DNA of 64,000 nucleotides from NCBI RefSeq assembly GCF_029203305.1, contig NC_089465.1, positions 434,001-498,000 of the forward strand, in the 5' to 3' direction. The DNA is from Yamadazyma tenuis. Its lineage: Eukaryota > Ascomycota > Pichiomycetes > Serinales > Debaryomycetaceae. Shown piece by piece: positions 37,795 to 46,809 of the stretch (within the stretch, counting starts at the first letter, position 1; every line of letters begins with the position of its first letter). Both the position numbers and the translations under genes were made by a program. The notes below the pieces were generated by a model that did not search any database, had not been told where the DNA came from, and saw only the letters and a program-made list of their open reading frames with translations.

Positions 37795-38976
37795 CTAATT
37801 AATATGGGTCTTCTGTAACTCTTCGGCCACATCGTCCACGGCTTCATCCTTGTCTTCGTCGGTGCCGTCTAACTCTTTACCCAATGCAACAAAATCTATG
37901 ATTTCCACCTCTTCGTCATCTTCTTCATCATCTTCATCTTCCTCATCGCTATCCTCACCTTCCATCTCATCTAAATCGTCAATTTCCTTGTCTTCGAACA
38001 ATTCCACAAACTTTTCAATCAACTCGTCATCTTCTTCCAATTTGTTCCCGTTGATCTCCAACTTCTGTACGGTGACTTTTCCAGAATCAATCAACTCGTA
38101 CAATTTGGTCAAAGCTGTCTTGTCCAACTCATTGTACTGCAATTTCAAAACCTTCAAATCTTTTACAAGAGGTAAGTTGGTCAAGATGTGGAGGAAACCT
38201 TTGGACTTGGTCAAACAGTCGTTCAAGTTCAACTCTTCCAAGGCAGTCCAGGAACCCAAGTTGGAGGCAATTGCACTAGAACCCAAAGAAGTCAAAGTAT
38301 TGTCTTGCAAGTCCAACACCTTCAACTTCTGATTCTGCTTCAAGCCACTGAGCAAAGTGGCAATTCCAATTGGTCTGATACCATTCTGATATAATCTGAC
38401 TTCTTGTAAGTCTTTGTGGTTGATCAACCCAAGAGCCAAGTATTTCATAGAACCGTTTTCCAATCTGTTTCTGCCACAAATGAAAGTTTTCAAACTAGGA
38501 TACTTCTTTTGTTTCTTCAAGGTTGACAACTTGTATAAGGCCTTTCCGATTCTTTCGCCGGAAAAGGGGCCCATTCCATTGTTGGACAAGATCAAGTGTT
38601 CCAAGGTATAGGCCTTGGCCAAATAGTTTTCAATTGGTTCAATTGTTTGTAAACCCAAAGCATTGTCACTCAAGTTGATGGTTGTCAACTTTGGAAACTT
38701 CAACAATGTTGGCAACAAATGGTCCAAACATTTGGGGACTTCGGTATTTAATCTACCGGTGAAGATATCACTCAAGTTTATTTCTTTCAAGGAATGTTGG
38801 AACTTGGTCAAGATTTCACTGATTCTCTCTGACGATTCGATCCCGATAGTATTACCAGATAAATCGATTTTCTCGATGTCCGATTTGTCTGACAAATCTT
38901 TTGCAATGAATTCGACGTCCTCGGCACTGTTCAACTTCAACTGTTTCCCGGCAATAGAGTATTCTATATCTGACAT
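37795..38976 (-). CDS. RNA1: Ran GTPase-activating protein (RanGAP)
   Basis: Rna1 stimulates GTP hydrolysis by Ran/Gsp1 in the cytoplasm and so powers nuclear transport. The ATG at 38976 (MSDIEYSIAGKQL) gives 393 residues, close to yeast (407). Eleven or so leucine-rich repeats fill about 25-335 (IDLSGNTIG, INLSDNALG, LILSNNGMG, FICGRNRLENG, VRLYQNGIRP, LDLQDNTL). The conserved ICGRNRLENGS is the catalytic loop with its Arg and Asn. A strongly acidic tail (DSDEEDEDDEEDDEE) closes the protein, as in the family. The longer open frame to 39258 runs antisense through TOM6 and is rejected. Confidence 0.97.
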   Translation of the reverse strand: MSDIEYSIAGKQLKLNSAEDVEFIAKDLSDKSDIEKIDLSGNTIGIESSERISEILTKFQHSLKEINLSDIFTGRLNTEVPKCLDHLLPTLLKFPKLTTINLSDNALGLQTIEPIENYLAKAYTLEHLILSNNGMGPFSGERIGKALYKLSTLKKQKKYPSLKTFICGRNRLENGSMKYLALGLINHKDLQEVRLYQNGIRPIGIATLLSGLKQNQKLKVLDLQDNTLTSLGSSAIASNLGSWTALEELNLNDCLTKSKGFLHILTNLPLVKDLKVLKLQYNELDKTALTKLYELIDSGKVTVQKLEINGNKLEEDDELIEKFVELFEDKEIDDLDEMEGEDSDEEDEDDEEDDEEVEIIDFVALGKELDGTDEDKDEAVDDVAEELQKTHIN

Positions 38977-39124
38977 GATACTGTGATTGGTGTTTGTCTC
39001 ATCGATTGACAAGGGCCTTTTTGTCCTTGTTGGTGGGTGCACGCTATTTGCGCGACTCACCACAAGTTGAGGTGGGTATTGAAAATTTTTACTACTACTA
39101 GCTAAGCAGTTATACCAATTGAAT

Positions 39125-39277
39125 ATGGCAGGAAGAGTAGAACAAAAGGAACCATCCTTCGTGGAAGGAATCACCAAGTTGCCAGTGTTTACTTTGGGAG
39201 TCAACCTTGTGTTGTTTGCCGCGGGCGTTGCGTTTGTGCAATCGCCTTTGATGGACATGTTAGTGCCTCAATTGTAG
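39125..39277 (+). CDS. TOM6: Small subunit of the mitochondrial outer-membrane translocase
   Basis: A 50-residue tail-anchored protein. The single membrane segment and C-terminus VLFAAGVAFVQSPLMDMLVPQL-type (residues 29-50) agree closely with yeast Tom6 (FFVAGVAFIQSPLMDMLAPQL). The N-terminal part is short and polar (MAGRVEQKEPSFVEG), shorter than yeast Tom6 (61). Tom6 stabilises the Tom40-Tom22 core. It is divergently transcribed from RNA1, 148 bp between start codons. It is easily missed because of its size. Confidence 0.93.
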   Translation: MAGRVEQKEPSFVEGITKLPVFTLGVNLVLFAAGVAFVQSPLMDMLVPQL

Positions 39278-39441
39278 GGTGACCGAATGATTTATTGTAT
39301 ATAGCACGAATAAACGCATATAAGAAGGGAAGAAATCTATAGAAAAGAGTAGGAGATACTGGATGTATGGTCATATGCTGGGTGTACGGGTCAGTCGGTA
39401 ATACAGAGGAAGAGTCTCTCCTGTTTTCATTAGCAATATAC

Positions 39442-39726
39442 CTACCGGCCGATAGTACTCTGTCCATCCAAACACAAATCTGTAGAATCCAACTCCATCA
39501 AATTCCATAGTTCTTTAATTTGTGGAGAAACCCCATTCACAGGCTTATCGCACACAATCACCAGCCAAATACACTTGCCTCGCCAAAAACTTTCGCCGTG
39601 AACCACCACGACCTCGCACGCGTTCCTGTTGTAAGTGGGACCCACCACCTCCCCCTCAGTAAGAGCTGTCACACTAATCGCACTCCACTTCAGGCCGAGG
39701 CCACCACCATCTGCAGGTTCGCAACC
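39442..39726 (-). other. Open frame of unknown status (possible exon)
   Basis: 95 codons are open on the minus strand without an ATG at the start. The conceptual translation looks protein-like (KWSAISVTALTEGEVV, then FWRGKCIWLVIVCDKP) and ends with TAG at 39442. No good 5' exon or splice acceptor is evident, and I recognise no family. It lies in the 878-bp gap between TOM6 and the acyl-CoA oxidase; the rest of that gap up to 40155 is promoter. Confidence 0.25.
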
Positions 39727-40061
39727 TCAGTAAATCCGACGGCTGCGCTGGCCCTGGAATTCCCAAGTTTACAAACACCGCTGTTGCGTGGCACCTAACG
39801 AACCTCGGCCGGAATCCAGCGACAAAAACAGCTTCACAAATGACTCTATAAATGGGTCCCCTCGGTGCTCCGTGGGTAAGACTTCTTCTTCACATGTCAC
39901 CCTGATGATCTGATCTAAATACTAATTCAAAAAGTATCAAAAATCGAACCACTCTATATTCGTTGCTTGAAGTTCCCCAGGTTTCATATATACAAATCTG
40001 GCATAAGCAGTGATCAATTCACTCAGGTTGAAAAATTGGATGATTTTACCGAATGCCTCGG
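39695..40061. promoter_or_regulatory. Cluster of four CCTCGG motifs upstream of acyl-CoA oxidase
   Basis: CCTCGG occurs at 39803-39808, 39860-39865 and 40056-40061, and its complement CCGAGG at 39695-39700. This hexamer is the binding site of the fungal fatty-acid regulators FarA/FarB and Candida Ctf1. The cluster ends 95 bp before the ATG. Induction by fatty acids is inferred. Confidence 0.6.
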
Positions 40062-40099
40062 TTGATTAAAAATTGTTTTTGTGGGGAGCGTGCGCTTAG

Positions 40100-40106
40100 T
40101 ATAAAA
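40100..40106 (+). promoter_or_regulatory. TATA box of acyl-CoA oxidase
   Basis: TATAAAA lies 50-56 bp upstream of the ATG in the correct orientation. Confidence 0.65.
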
Positions 40107-40155
40107 CCGGACCTTCCCCCAGCGGCACACTTTTTATCTAAAAAACATTGCCAAC

Positions 40156-42267
40156 ATGTCTTTGAGTGTGAAAAATACCGTCGACTCGTCCAGAGGACCC
40201 GACCCTAAAACCTCCATTACTACTGAGAGAGCCAACAACCAGAAATGGGACCCTGTTTTGATGAACCACTTTTTGGAAGGCTCCAAAGAAGCCAGTGAAT
40301 TAAACAGAACCATGTACCAACAAATGGAAAGAGACCCAATTCTCAGAGCCAATCCCCACTATTATGACTTGGGCAAGGAGGAAGAAAGAGAGTTGACTGC
40401 CTTGAGAATCGACAGAATCTCCCAGTACTTAGAAAGTGATACTCCTGCTGAGTACAACAGAAGAGCCAGTTTGATCTCGGTGTTTGACCCTCAATTGAAC
40501 ACCAGAATCGGAGTCAACTTGGGTTTGTTCTTGGGATGTATCAGAGGTAATGGTACCCCTGAACAGTTGAAGTTTTGGTCTGCTTCCAAAGAAACCAAGA
40601 TCTTGAAGCATATTTACGGTTGTTTTGCCATGACTGAATTGGCCCATGGCTCGAACGTGGCAGGTTTGGAAACTACCGCTACTTTCGATAAGGAAAATGA
40701 CCAGTTCATCATCAACACTCCCCACATTGGTGCCACCAAATGGTGGATTGGTGGAGCTGCCCACTCGGCCACTCATACCGCATGTTATGCCAGATTACTT
40801 GTGGATGGAAAAGATTATGGTGTGAAGACCTTTATTGTTCCATTGAGAGACTCCAACCATAAGTTGATGCCAGGTATTACCGTTGGTGATATTGGTGCCA
40901 AGATGGGAAGAGATGGTATTGATAACGGTTGGATACAATTTTCCAACGTTAAGGTTCCAAGATTCTTCATGTTGCAAAAATTCTGTAAGGTCAGCAGAGA
41001 AGGAGATGTTGTATTACCTCCTTTAGAACAATTATCTTATTCCGCTTTGTTGGGTGGTAGAGTTACTATGGTCTTGGACTCATACAGAGTGGGTGCTAGA
41101 TTTTCCACTATTGCCTTAAGATATGCCATTGGTAGAAGACAGTTCAAGTCTGGAAAAAACGAGCTCGAAACCCAATTGTTGGACTACCCATTGCATCAAA
41201 GAAGATTATTGCCATTCTTGGCTTTAACCTACTTGGTTTCATGTGGTGCTATGAAGTTGGAAAAGACCTACGATAGCGTTTTGGACGGTTTGGACGAAGC
41301 CGTTGAAAAGAACGACATGAAGGTGATCCTGAAATCCATCAAAGAAATGAAGTCCTTGTTCATTGACTCTGCTTCTTTAAAGTCCACTTGTACCTGGTTA
41401 GCTGCCGATTTGATCGACCAATCCAGACAAGCATGTGGTGGCCACGGTTACTCTGGATACAACGGGTTTGGTAAAGCCTATAATGACTGGGTTGTCCAAT
41501 GTACTTGGGAAGGTGACAACAATGTGTTGGCCATGAGTGTTGGTAAGCCATTGATTAGATCTATTGATGAAATCTTGAACAAAGACAAAAAGGCCTCGGG
41601 CTCCATCTCCTTCTTGAACAATGCTAAACAATACTTGAATGAAGACAATGTGCTCAAGTCCTTCGAAGATGTTAATGACCTCAAGAAGGTTTTGCTTTCC
41701 ATTGAAATCTTGATCATCAGATTATGTAAGGATTCTTTGGACACCATCAAGCAAAATGGTGGACAATATGAAATTGTCTCCGGTTCTATGGTTACCATTT
41801 CCAAGTTGAAGGCCCATCATTACTTGTTGAACGAGTTTTTGATCAGAACCGAGGCTGCTGATGCTTCTTTGAAACCATTTTTGACTTTGATTGCCAGATT
41901 ATACAGTGCTTCTATTGTGTTGGACAAGTTTTCTGGTGATTTCTTGACTTACTCGGTTGTTTCGCCAAAGTTTATGGGTAAGATCAACCAGGAGTACATT
42001 CCAAAGTTGTGTCTTGAAGTCAGACCATTGGTGATCAACTATACTGACTCGTTCCAACAACCTGACATGGCTCTTAATGCTCCAATTGGTAACTTCAATG
42101 GTGACATTTATGAGAACTATTTCGGAGTGGTGAAGCAAGAAAACAACCCATTCAACTACAAGGCTCCATACTCGGCTGCTTTAGAGTCTATGTTGAACAG
42201 ACCTTCGTTGTCTGACAGACAAAGAGGAGAAAGATCGGATTCTGTCAAAGATATCTTATCTAAATAA
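40156..42267 (+). CDS. Peroxisomal acyl-coenzyme A oxidase
   Basis: First enzyme of peroxisomal beta-oxidation: it oxidises acyl-CoA to trans-2-enoyl-CoA and makes H2O2. The 703 residues are typical for the POX family of Candida and Yarrowia. The FAD-binding region holds [26 protein letters not shown] residues near 155-176 and [14 protein letters not shown], and the catalytic Glu region is in the C-terminal half ([11 protein letters not shown] near 430). There is no C-terminal SKL (it ends ILSK), as in other yeast acyl-CoA oxidases, which enter peroxisomes by a PTS1-independent route. Alkane-using yeasts often have several POX genes, so I leave the number open. Confidence 0.95.
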   Translation: MSLSVKNTVDSSRGPDPKTSITTERANNQKWDPVLMNHFLEGSKEASELNRTMYQQMERDPILRANPHYYDLGKEEERELTALRIDRISQYLESDTPAEYNRRASLISVFDPQLNTRIGVNLGLFLGCIRGNGTPEQLKFWSASKETKILKHIYGCFAMTELAHGSNVAGLETTATFDKENDQFIINTPHIGATKWWIGGAAHSATHTACYARLLVDGKDYGVKTFIVPLRDSNHKLMPGITVGDIGAKMGRDGIDNGWIQFSNVKVPRFFMLQKFCKVSREGDVVLPPLEQLSYSALLGGRVTMVLDSYRVGARFSTIALRYAIGRRQFKSGKNELETQLLDYPLHQRRLLPFLALTYLVSCGAMKLEKTYDSVLDGLDEAVEKNDMKVILKSIKEMKSLFIDSASLKSTCTWLAADLIDQSRQACGGHGYSGYNGFGKAYNDWVVQCTWEGDNNVLAMSVGKPLIRSIDEILNKDKKASGSISFLNNAKQYLNEDNVLKSFEDVNDLKKVLLSIEILIIRLCKDSLDTIKQNGGQYEIVSGSMVTISKLKAHHYLLNEFLIRTEAADASLKPFLTLIARLYSASIVLDKFSGDFLTYSVVSPKFMGKINQEYIPKLCLEVRPLVINYTDSFQQPDMALNAPIGNFNGDIYENYFGVVKQENNPFNYKAPYSAALESMLNRPSLSDRQRGERSDSVKDILSK

Positions 42268-42844
42268 GTTATTGTGAATGTATGAAGTTTGTTTATAGTC
42301 AATTTATTCAAAAGTAACAAGAACGTAATGGGTTATCGAGATAGCGTGTAAGAGATTGTTGTATACGTTTGGCATTATACACCTCTTCTCATCCAAACTG
42401 TTTCTATTACTGCAGCTTTTTGTTATCCTTTCTCAAATTGGTAGATTTCACAGATCTATCCATAATTAAACATAAACAATTTCATAAGAATACAAAACAG
42501 ATAAAAACTTTGACCTTTTTATCCCAAAGCAAAGCATAACAACAAAGGGATATTATAATATATTAATAGTCTCTATTCTGCAATTTTCCTTGCAATTTAC
42601 TGATTATCGGTGTTGGTTGCAAAATGGTCGTGCGAGGACAAATTTATTTAGTTCTTTAACACCTAAACCAGCTTTAAAAAACCTAGAAAACAAGCATAGA
42701 TGCCTGTACATACTATGAACAGAAATTAAGGGCTGAAAGAACTGCTAAACCTTCCTTATCAACTCCTTTAGTTCTATCCCCCGTCTCCACACATATTTTG
42801 TAACATACACGCATGAGGGATCCACTCGCGGCGAGAATCAAAAA
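42268..42844. other. Intergenic region before RPN5
   Basis: About 580 bp, AT-rich. No open frame, tRNA fold or repeat of note was seen. It holds the acyl-CoA oxidase 3' side and the RPN5 promoter. Confidence 0.6.
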
Positions 42845-42851
42845 GTGGCAA
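42845..42851 (+). promoter_or_regulatory. PACE-like core upstream of RPN5
   Basis: GTGGCAA, the core of the proteasome element GGTGGCAAA bound by Rpn4, lies 33-39 bp upstream of the RPN5 ATG. The flanking bases differ from the S. cerevisiae consensus. Confidence 0.45.
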
Positions 42852-42883
42852 CAGTTGGTTAGCACTAAAAGCACAATCAAGTC

Positions 42884-44233
42884 ATGTCTAGAGAAGATCC
42901 ACTCAAAGCTGAAAAAGACCTCTCGTCTATATTAGATGAACAGTTCCCCGAAATAGACAAGCTAGACTACAAGTCGGCAATCGACAGGTACTTGATATTG
43001 GAGAAACAAACTAGACAATCGTCCGACTTAGCATCCAGCAAGAGGGTTTTATCAGCAATTGTTAATAAATTGATTGACAATAATGACTGGGACTATTTGA
43101 ACGAGTTGACTCCCATTTTGTCTAAGAAGCATGGTCAATTGAAGTCCAGTATCCAATCTTTTATCGCCCAGATTATCGAAAACTTGGACAAGTTAGATGA
43201 ATCTAAACAACTGGAGTTGGATACCAAAATCAAAGTGATCGAGACCATCCGGACTGTGGGTGATAAGAAAATCTATATTGAGGTGGAAAGGGCCATTGTT
43301 TCCAAGCAATTAAGTGACATCTATTTGAACAGACTCAACGACTTAGACAAAGCGGTTGAAATCTTATGTGACTTACAAGTCGAGACATATTCTTTGATGT
43401 CTTTCCAAACTAAAATTGAGTACATTTTGCAACAGATGAAGTTGGTGTTGACGAAGAAGGACTTTTCTCAAGCCAAGATCTTGTCAAGAAAGATTTTGTT
43501 GAAGACTTTGAAAGGATTTGACAAAGCTGAAGAATACAAGGTGGTTTACTTAAACTACTTGATTGAAATCAACGAAAACGACCACGACTATGTTTCGATT
43601 GTTCAAAACTCCTTGAAGTTGATCGAATCAGAGGTGGTTCAGAATCTGGAGGAATTCAAAAACATCTTGGTGTCTGTCATCTACTACATCATCTTATCCC
43701 CATTTGACAACTTGCAACTGGATTTGATCTCCAAGATCAAGGTTAACTCAACGTTCAGCAAGAACGTGGACGCCAAAACCTTCAAATTATTGGAAATTTT
43801 CACTACTGAAGAGTTGATTCACTGGTCCAACATCGAAACCCTTTACAGCAATGAGTTCAAGTCGTCCAAGATCTTCCAGAACCCTACAAATTATAAGAAC
43901 CTCCAAAAACGAATCATTGAGCACAACTTAAGAATAATCAACAACTACTACAACTTCATCAAGATTGACAGATTATCTTACTTATTGCAATTGTCCAACG
44001 ATGAGGCCGAGAAGTACGTGAGTGACTTGGTCAACGCTGGCATGATCAGTGCCAAAATTAACAGACCCAAGGGAATGATCAAGTTTGACAAGGTGGGAAA
44101 GACCACCGATTCTGTCAACACCTTATTGAACGACTGGTGCTATGATGTGGAAAAGTTGTTGGATGAGATTGACCAGATTGGGCATTTGATCAATAAAGAG
44201 GAAATGATGCACGGAATTAAACAGAAGAGTTAG
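42884..44233 (+). CDS. RPN5: 26S proteasome lid subunit Rpn5
   Basis: Rpn5 (human PSMD12) is a PCI-domain scaffold of the 19S lid and also occurs in yeast CSN. It has 449 residues, like yeast (445). TRQSSDLASSKRVLS, LSKKHGQLKSSIQ, KVIETIRTVGDKKIY and the C-terminal PCI part RIIEHNLRIINNYY to IGHLINKEEMMHG match the family closely. Residue 279 is encoded by CTG at 43718-43720. Its stop lies 40 bp from the convergent GH72 gene. Confidence 0.97.
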   Translation: MSREDPLKAEKDLSSILDEQFPEIDKLDYKSAIDRYLILEKQTRQSSDLASSKRVLSAIVNKLIDNNDWDYLNELTPILSKKHGQLKSSIQSFIAQIIENLDKLDESKQLELDTKIKVIETIRTVGDKKIYIEVERAIVSKQLSDIYLNRLNDLDKAVEILCDLQVETYSLMSFQTKIEYILQQMKLVLTKKDFSQAKILSRKILLKTLKGFDKAEEYKVVYLNYLIEINENDHDYVSIVQNSLKLIESEVVQNLEEFKNILVSVIYYIILSPFDNLQLDLISKIKVNSTFSKNVDAKTFKLLEIFTTEELIHWSNIETLYSNEFKSSKIFQNPTNYKNLQKRIIEHNLRIINNYYNFIKIDRLSYLLQLSNDEAEKYVSDLVNAGMISAKINRPKGMIKFDKVGKTTDSVNTLLNDWCYDVEKLLDEIDQIGHLINKEEMMHGIKQKS

Positions 44234-44273
44234 TTTACAAGAAATAAACAATAACACGTTGTAGAACATTCAA

Positions 44274-45632
44274 CTAGAAAACGAATACGCCAATGGCAAT
44301 GGCTACCATTGGCAACCATCCCACCCCATTGACGGAAGAAGCGAGGCCAGACGAAGAACGCCTGTGGTGGCCATCATCATCGTCATCGCTAGATCCACTG
44401 GAACTAGAGCCGGACCTACCACCAGAAGTAGGCATAGAAGAGGCAATAGAGCTATAGTTGCCCGAATCATCTTCATCGTTACCACCAGCAACACAAGCCC
44501 ACTGGGTACTGGCATTGAACCCGTTTCCAGATGGCTCAGCATCTGCAATAATGTACTTCAAAGCCCCTTTGGGAGTATCAGGAATATCATTTGACGCTTG
44601 CCAATTACTGGACTTGGAAGGACATTCCGAGTGTTCTAAGTCTGCTTGGTAGCCACCATCTCCACTGGGGTTTTCGACCTTGGCGAACATGGACTGCAAG
44701 TTGTTAAAGTCGTCATTGGTCTTTACATCATCACCATCGAGGTTCACCAACCCATACTCATTGGACTCTTCCGAGTATTCATACACCAACCCACCCGAAA
44801 ATACCCCAGTCATATCCTCTGAGTAGATGGCTTCGATTTCGGTGAATTGTCTTGGGCTCACCTTGTTGCAGCCATATTCAGAAAAGAATAAGGGAATGGA
44901 GTAGTCGGAGAAGCTCTTGACTTTTTGGTCGTAGCCACTAGTGGTGTAGCTCGAGTCTCCACACCATGAGTAGTCATTGAAGCCTAACGTGTCGACTCGA
45001 GCCATGTCATCGTCTCCACAGTTGAAGAACTCCGCGGTGTTCAACCTATTTTCCTCAACATCTGCGGCGGAGTATCCCACGGGAATCTGTCTAAGGCCTC
45101 TATTCTTAAGAAAGTGTTTCATATCTCTTACGACTGCCTTGACATTGGTGGCAGCGGCGGTAGAAGCCTGGTCGTTGATGACTTCGTTGGCAGCAAAAAA
45201 TCCCAAGGTGTTGTCATAATTAGCAACCTTCAACATGGATGCGAAAACCTCATTCAAGTACATGGTGTTGTACGAACAGTCGGAATCATTGCCTCGGGTG
45301 ATGGAGGCAGATGGAGTGTTCACATCGAAGAGAACATAGATACCCGCATCGGCCAACTTGTTCATACACTCTTTGTGGTCTTTTGTGTTATCAATAGAAT
45401 AGATTCGGATGGTGTTGACACCCAATTTTTGAAAGTACGGAATGTCTCGTTCACAAGTGTCAGGGTCAGAAATGGGGTCTTTCAAGTTTGAGGAGCCTCC
45501 CGGCTGATAGTCCAAGCCTCTGATGTAGAACCTTTTGTGGGTTACTGAGTCAAAAAAGCCATTTCCCTTCACCTCGATTGGTGCAATTGAGAGCACATAT
45601 GACACAAACAATAAGAGAGACAACCAGTTCAT
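44274..45632 (-). CDS. GPI-anchored beta-1,3-glucanosyltransferase (GH72, Gas family)
   Basis: Gas-family enzymes split and rejoin beta-1,3-glucan chains in the wall. The protein has 452 residues. A signal peptide (about 1-16) is followed by the GH72 domain: YIRGLDYQPGG, acid/base Glu150 in AANEV and nucleophile Glu252 in FFSEYGCN. The Cys-rich CBM43 module is absent, placing it with the shorter Gas3/4/5-type members. The tail is Ser/Gly/Asp-rich with SSSGLASSVNG before a hydrophobic end (WLPMVAIAIGVFVF), a GPI attachment signal. I cannot choose between GAS4, GAS5 and Candida PGA4 types. Confidence 0.94.
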   Translation of the reverse strand: MNWLSLLLFVSYVLSIAPIEVKGNGFFDSVTHKRFYIRGLDYQPGGSSNLKDPISDPDTCERDIPYFQKLGVNTIRIYSIDNTKDHKECMNKLADAGIYVLFDVNTPSASITRGNDSDCSYNTMYLNEVFASMLKVANYDNTLGFFAANEVINDQASTAAATNVKAVVRDMKHFLKNRGLRQIPVGYSAADVEENRLNTAEFFNCGDDDMARVDTLGFNDYSWCGDSSYTTSGYDQKVKSFSDYSIPLFFSEYGCNKVSPRQFTEIEAIYSEDMTGVFSGGLVYEYSEESNEYGLVNLDGDDVKTNDDFNNLQSMFAKVENPSGDGGYQADLEHSECPSKSSNWQASNDIPDTPKGALKYIIADAEPSGNGFNASTQWACVAGGNDEDDSGNYSSIASSMPTSGGRSGSSSSGSSDDDDDGHHRRSSSGLASSVNGVGWLPMVAIAIGVFVF

Positions 45633-46809
45633 AGTGGATTAAAAAGGATGGCGATTTGGGAAAGTGTCTATGAACAAGATATTAGTTATTATAAAAAGTG
45701 GAAATCTAGCCAGGTTTAAATAAACAAAATACCCGGAGAGAGAAACTCATCAAATACTGCTAAAAAAACACTCACAGTCGCTTGAAGATAAAATAGAAAC
45801 TTCCCGTTGTGTTGTCCTTTACAAATATAGAACAATTTAATCTCGCTAACAGGTTCCTATATATTAAGGGGTGTCCTTTATATGGTTGCGAAATATATGC
45901 GATTGGTGAGCAAGAGCTTGTAACACCCACACATGCTTTGCTTACATGTGTGCTGATACACGGTCGTTGAAGTAGGTCAAGATTTGGTTCAATACCAAAG
46001 ATGGCTGTTATTGTCGAACTGCGTCACAGTGGAACGGTTTTTTCTTGGTACATTATTAAGCCTCTCCCTGTCTTTGTGGGGAGTATGCACAAAGCCCCAG
46101 CAAGCCAAAGCAGAACCAAGAAACTTTTTGGTATTCGCTTGGCCTGCTTTTATTTTCCACCCGTGCCCCATCACCATGGTACCGCATTAGTGGTAGCATC
46201 GTGACCGGTATGGGCTAGTTTCCGTTTAGGTGTTTAGTAGCTTTGAGATTCGAATAATCTGAATACGAGGATTTGCAATCTGAATGTGGAGGCTCGTGAT
46301 GGGGTAGTGGGCTCAGCGTGAAGGGTGCGACTCGGTACAATATTGAATTTGTATTCAGTATAGGGTTTTGACCAGAGGATGGGAGTTCTCGGGGCAGAGT
46401 AAACTTTGCATCATGCGTCAGAATCATGCGCCAGGTTGTTTTGCTCGTGCTTAACTTTATGTGTACAGCCGCTACTTCAAATAGACCAAACCCAAAAGAC
46501 CAGCACAAATAGACTTAAGTCCCTATACATAACCACCTCAGCGCATACTATAAATACATTGGATTTGGCTTTTTTTCTCTTGTGTCTGGTAATGTTGTTG
46601 AGGAGGCGATGTTGCAGACACCAATTCACAGGCTCTTGGTCCAGGAATAGTACCAATAACCTACCACCACAAAGGCACTACAGGTATTAAATACAAAACT
46701 TTTGGGACATTGGTGGGCTCTCTCTTGTTGTTTGCAAACAGTTTTAGAATTACGCGCACATTTGATCAAACAAAATCAACAACGAAACTCACTGCTGTTA
46801 GTGTGAAAT
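45633..46809. other. Long intergenic region between GH72 gene and APM1
   Basis: About 1.18 kb. It has scattered short frames on both strands, none protein-like. A tRNA-like T-arm at 45983-45999 lacks a matching acceptor. AGGGG (STRE-like) occurs near 45867. I see no LTR boundary or repeat. It probably holds two divergent promoters. Confidence 0.55.

Noticed and set aside
37731..37847. Upstream in-frame extension of RAD50 by 39 codons
   Set aside because: Homology starts exactly at MSSIKKLSIQG (37730), and the extension runs up to the RNA1 stop region.
38977..39258. Upstream extension of the RNA1 frame
   Set aside because: It is antisense to TOM6 and not similar to RanGAP; MSDIEYS at 38976 is the natural start.
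45983..45999. TTTGG-TTCAATA-CCAAA, a perfect tRNA T-arm
   Set aside because: The seven bases after it (GATGGCT) have no pairing partner at the expected distance upstream, and no D-arm or anticodon arm fits.
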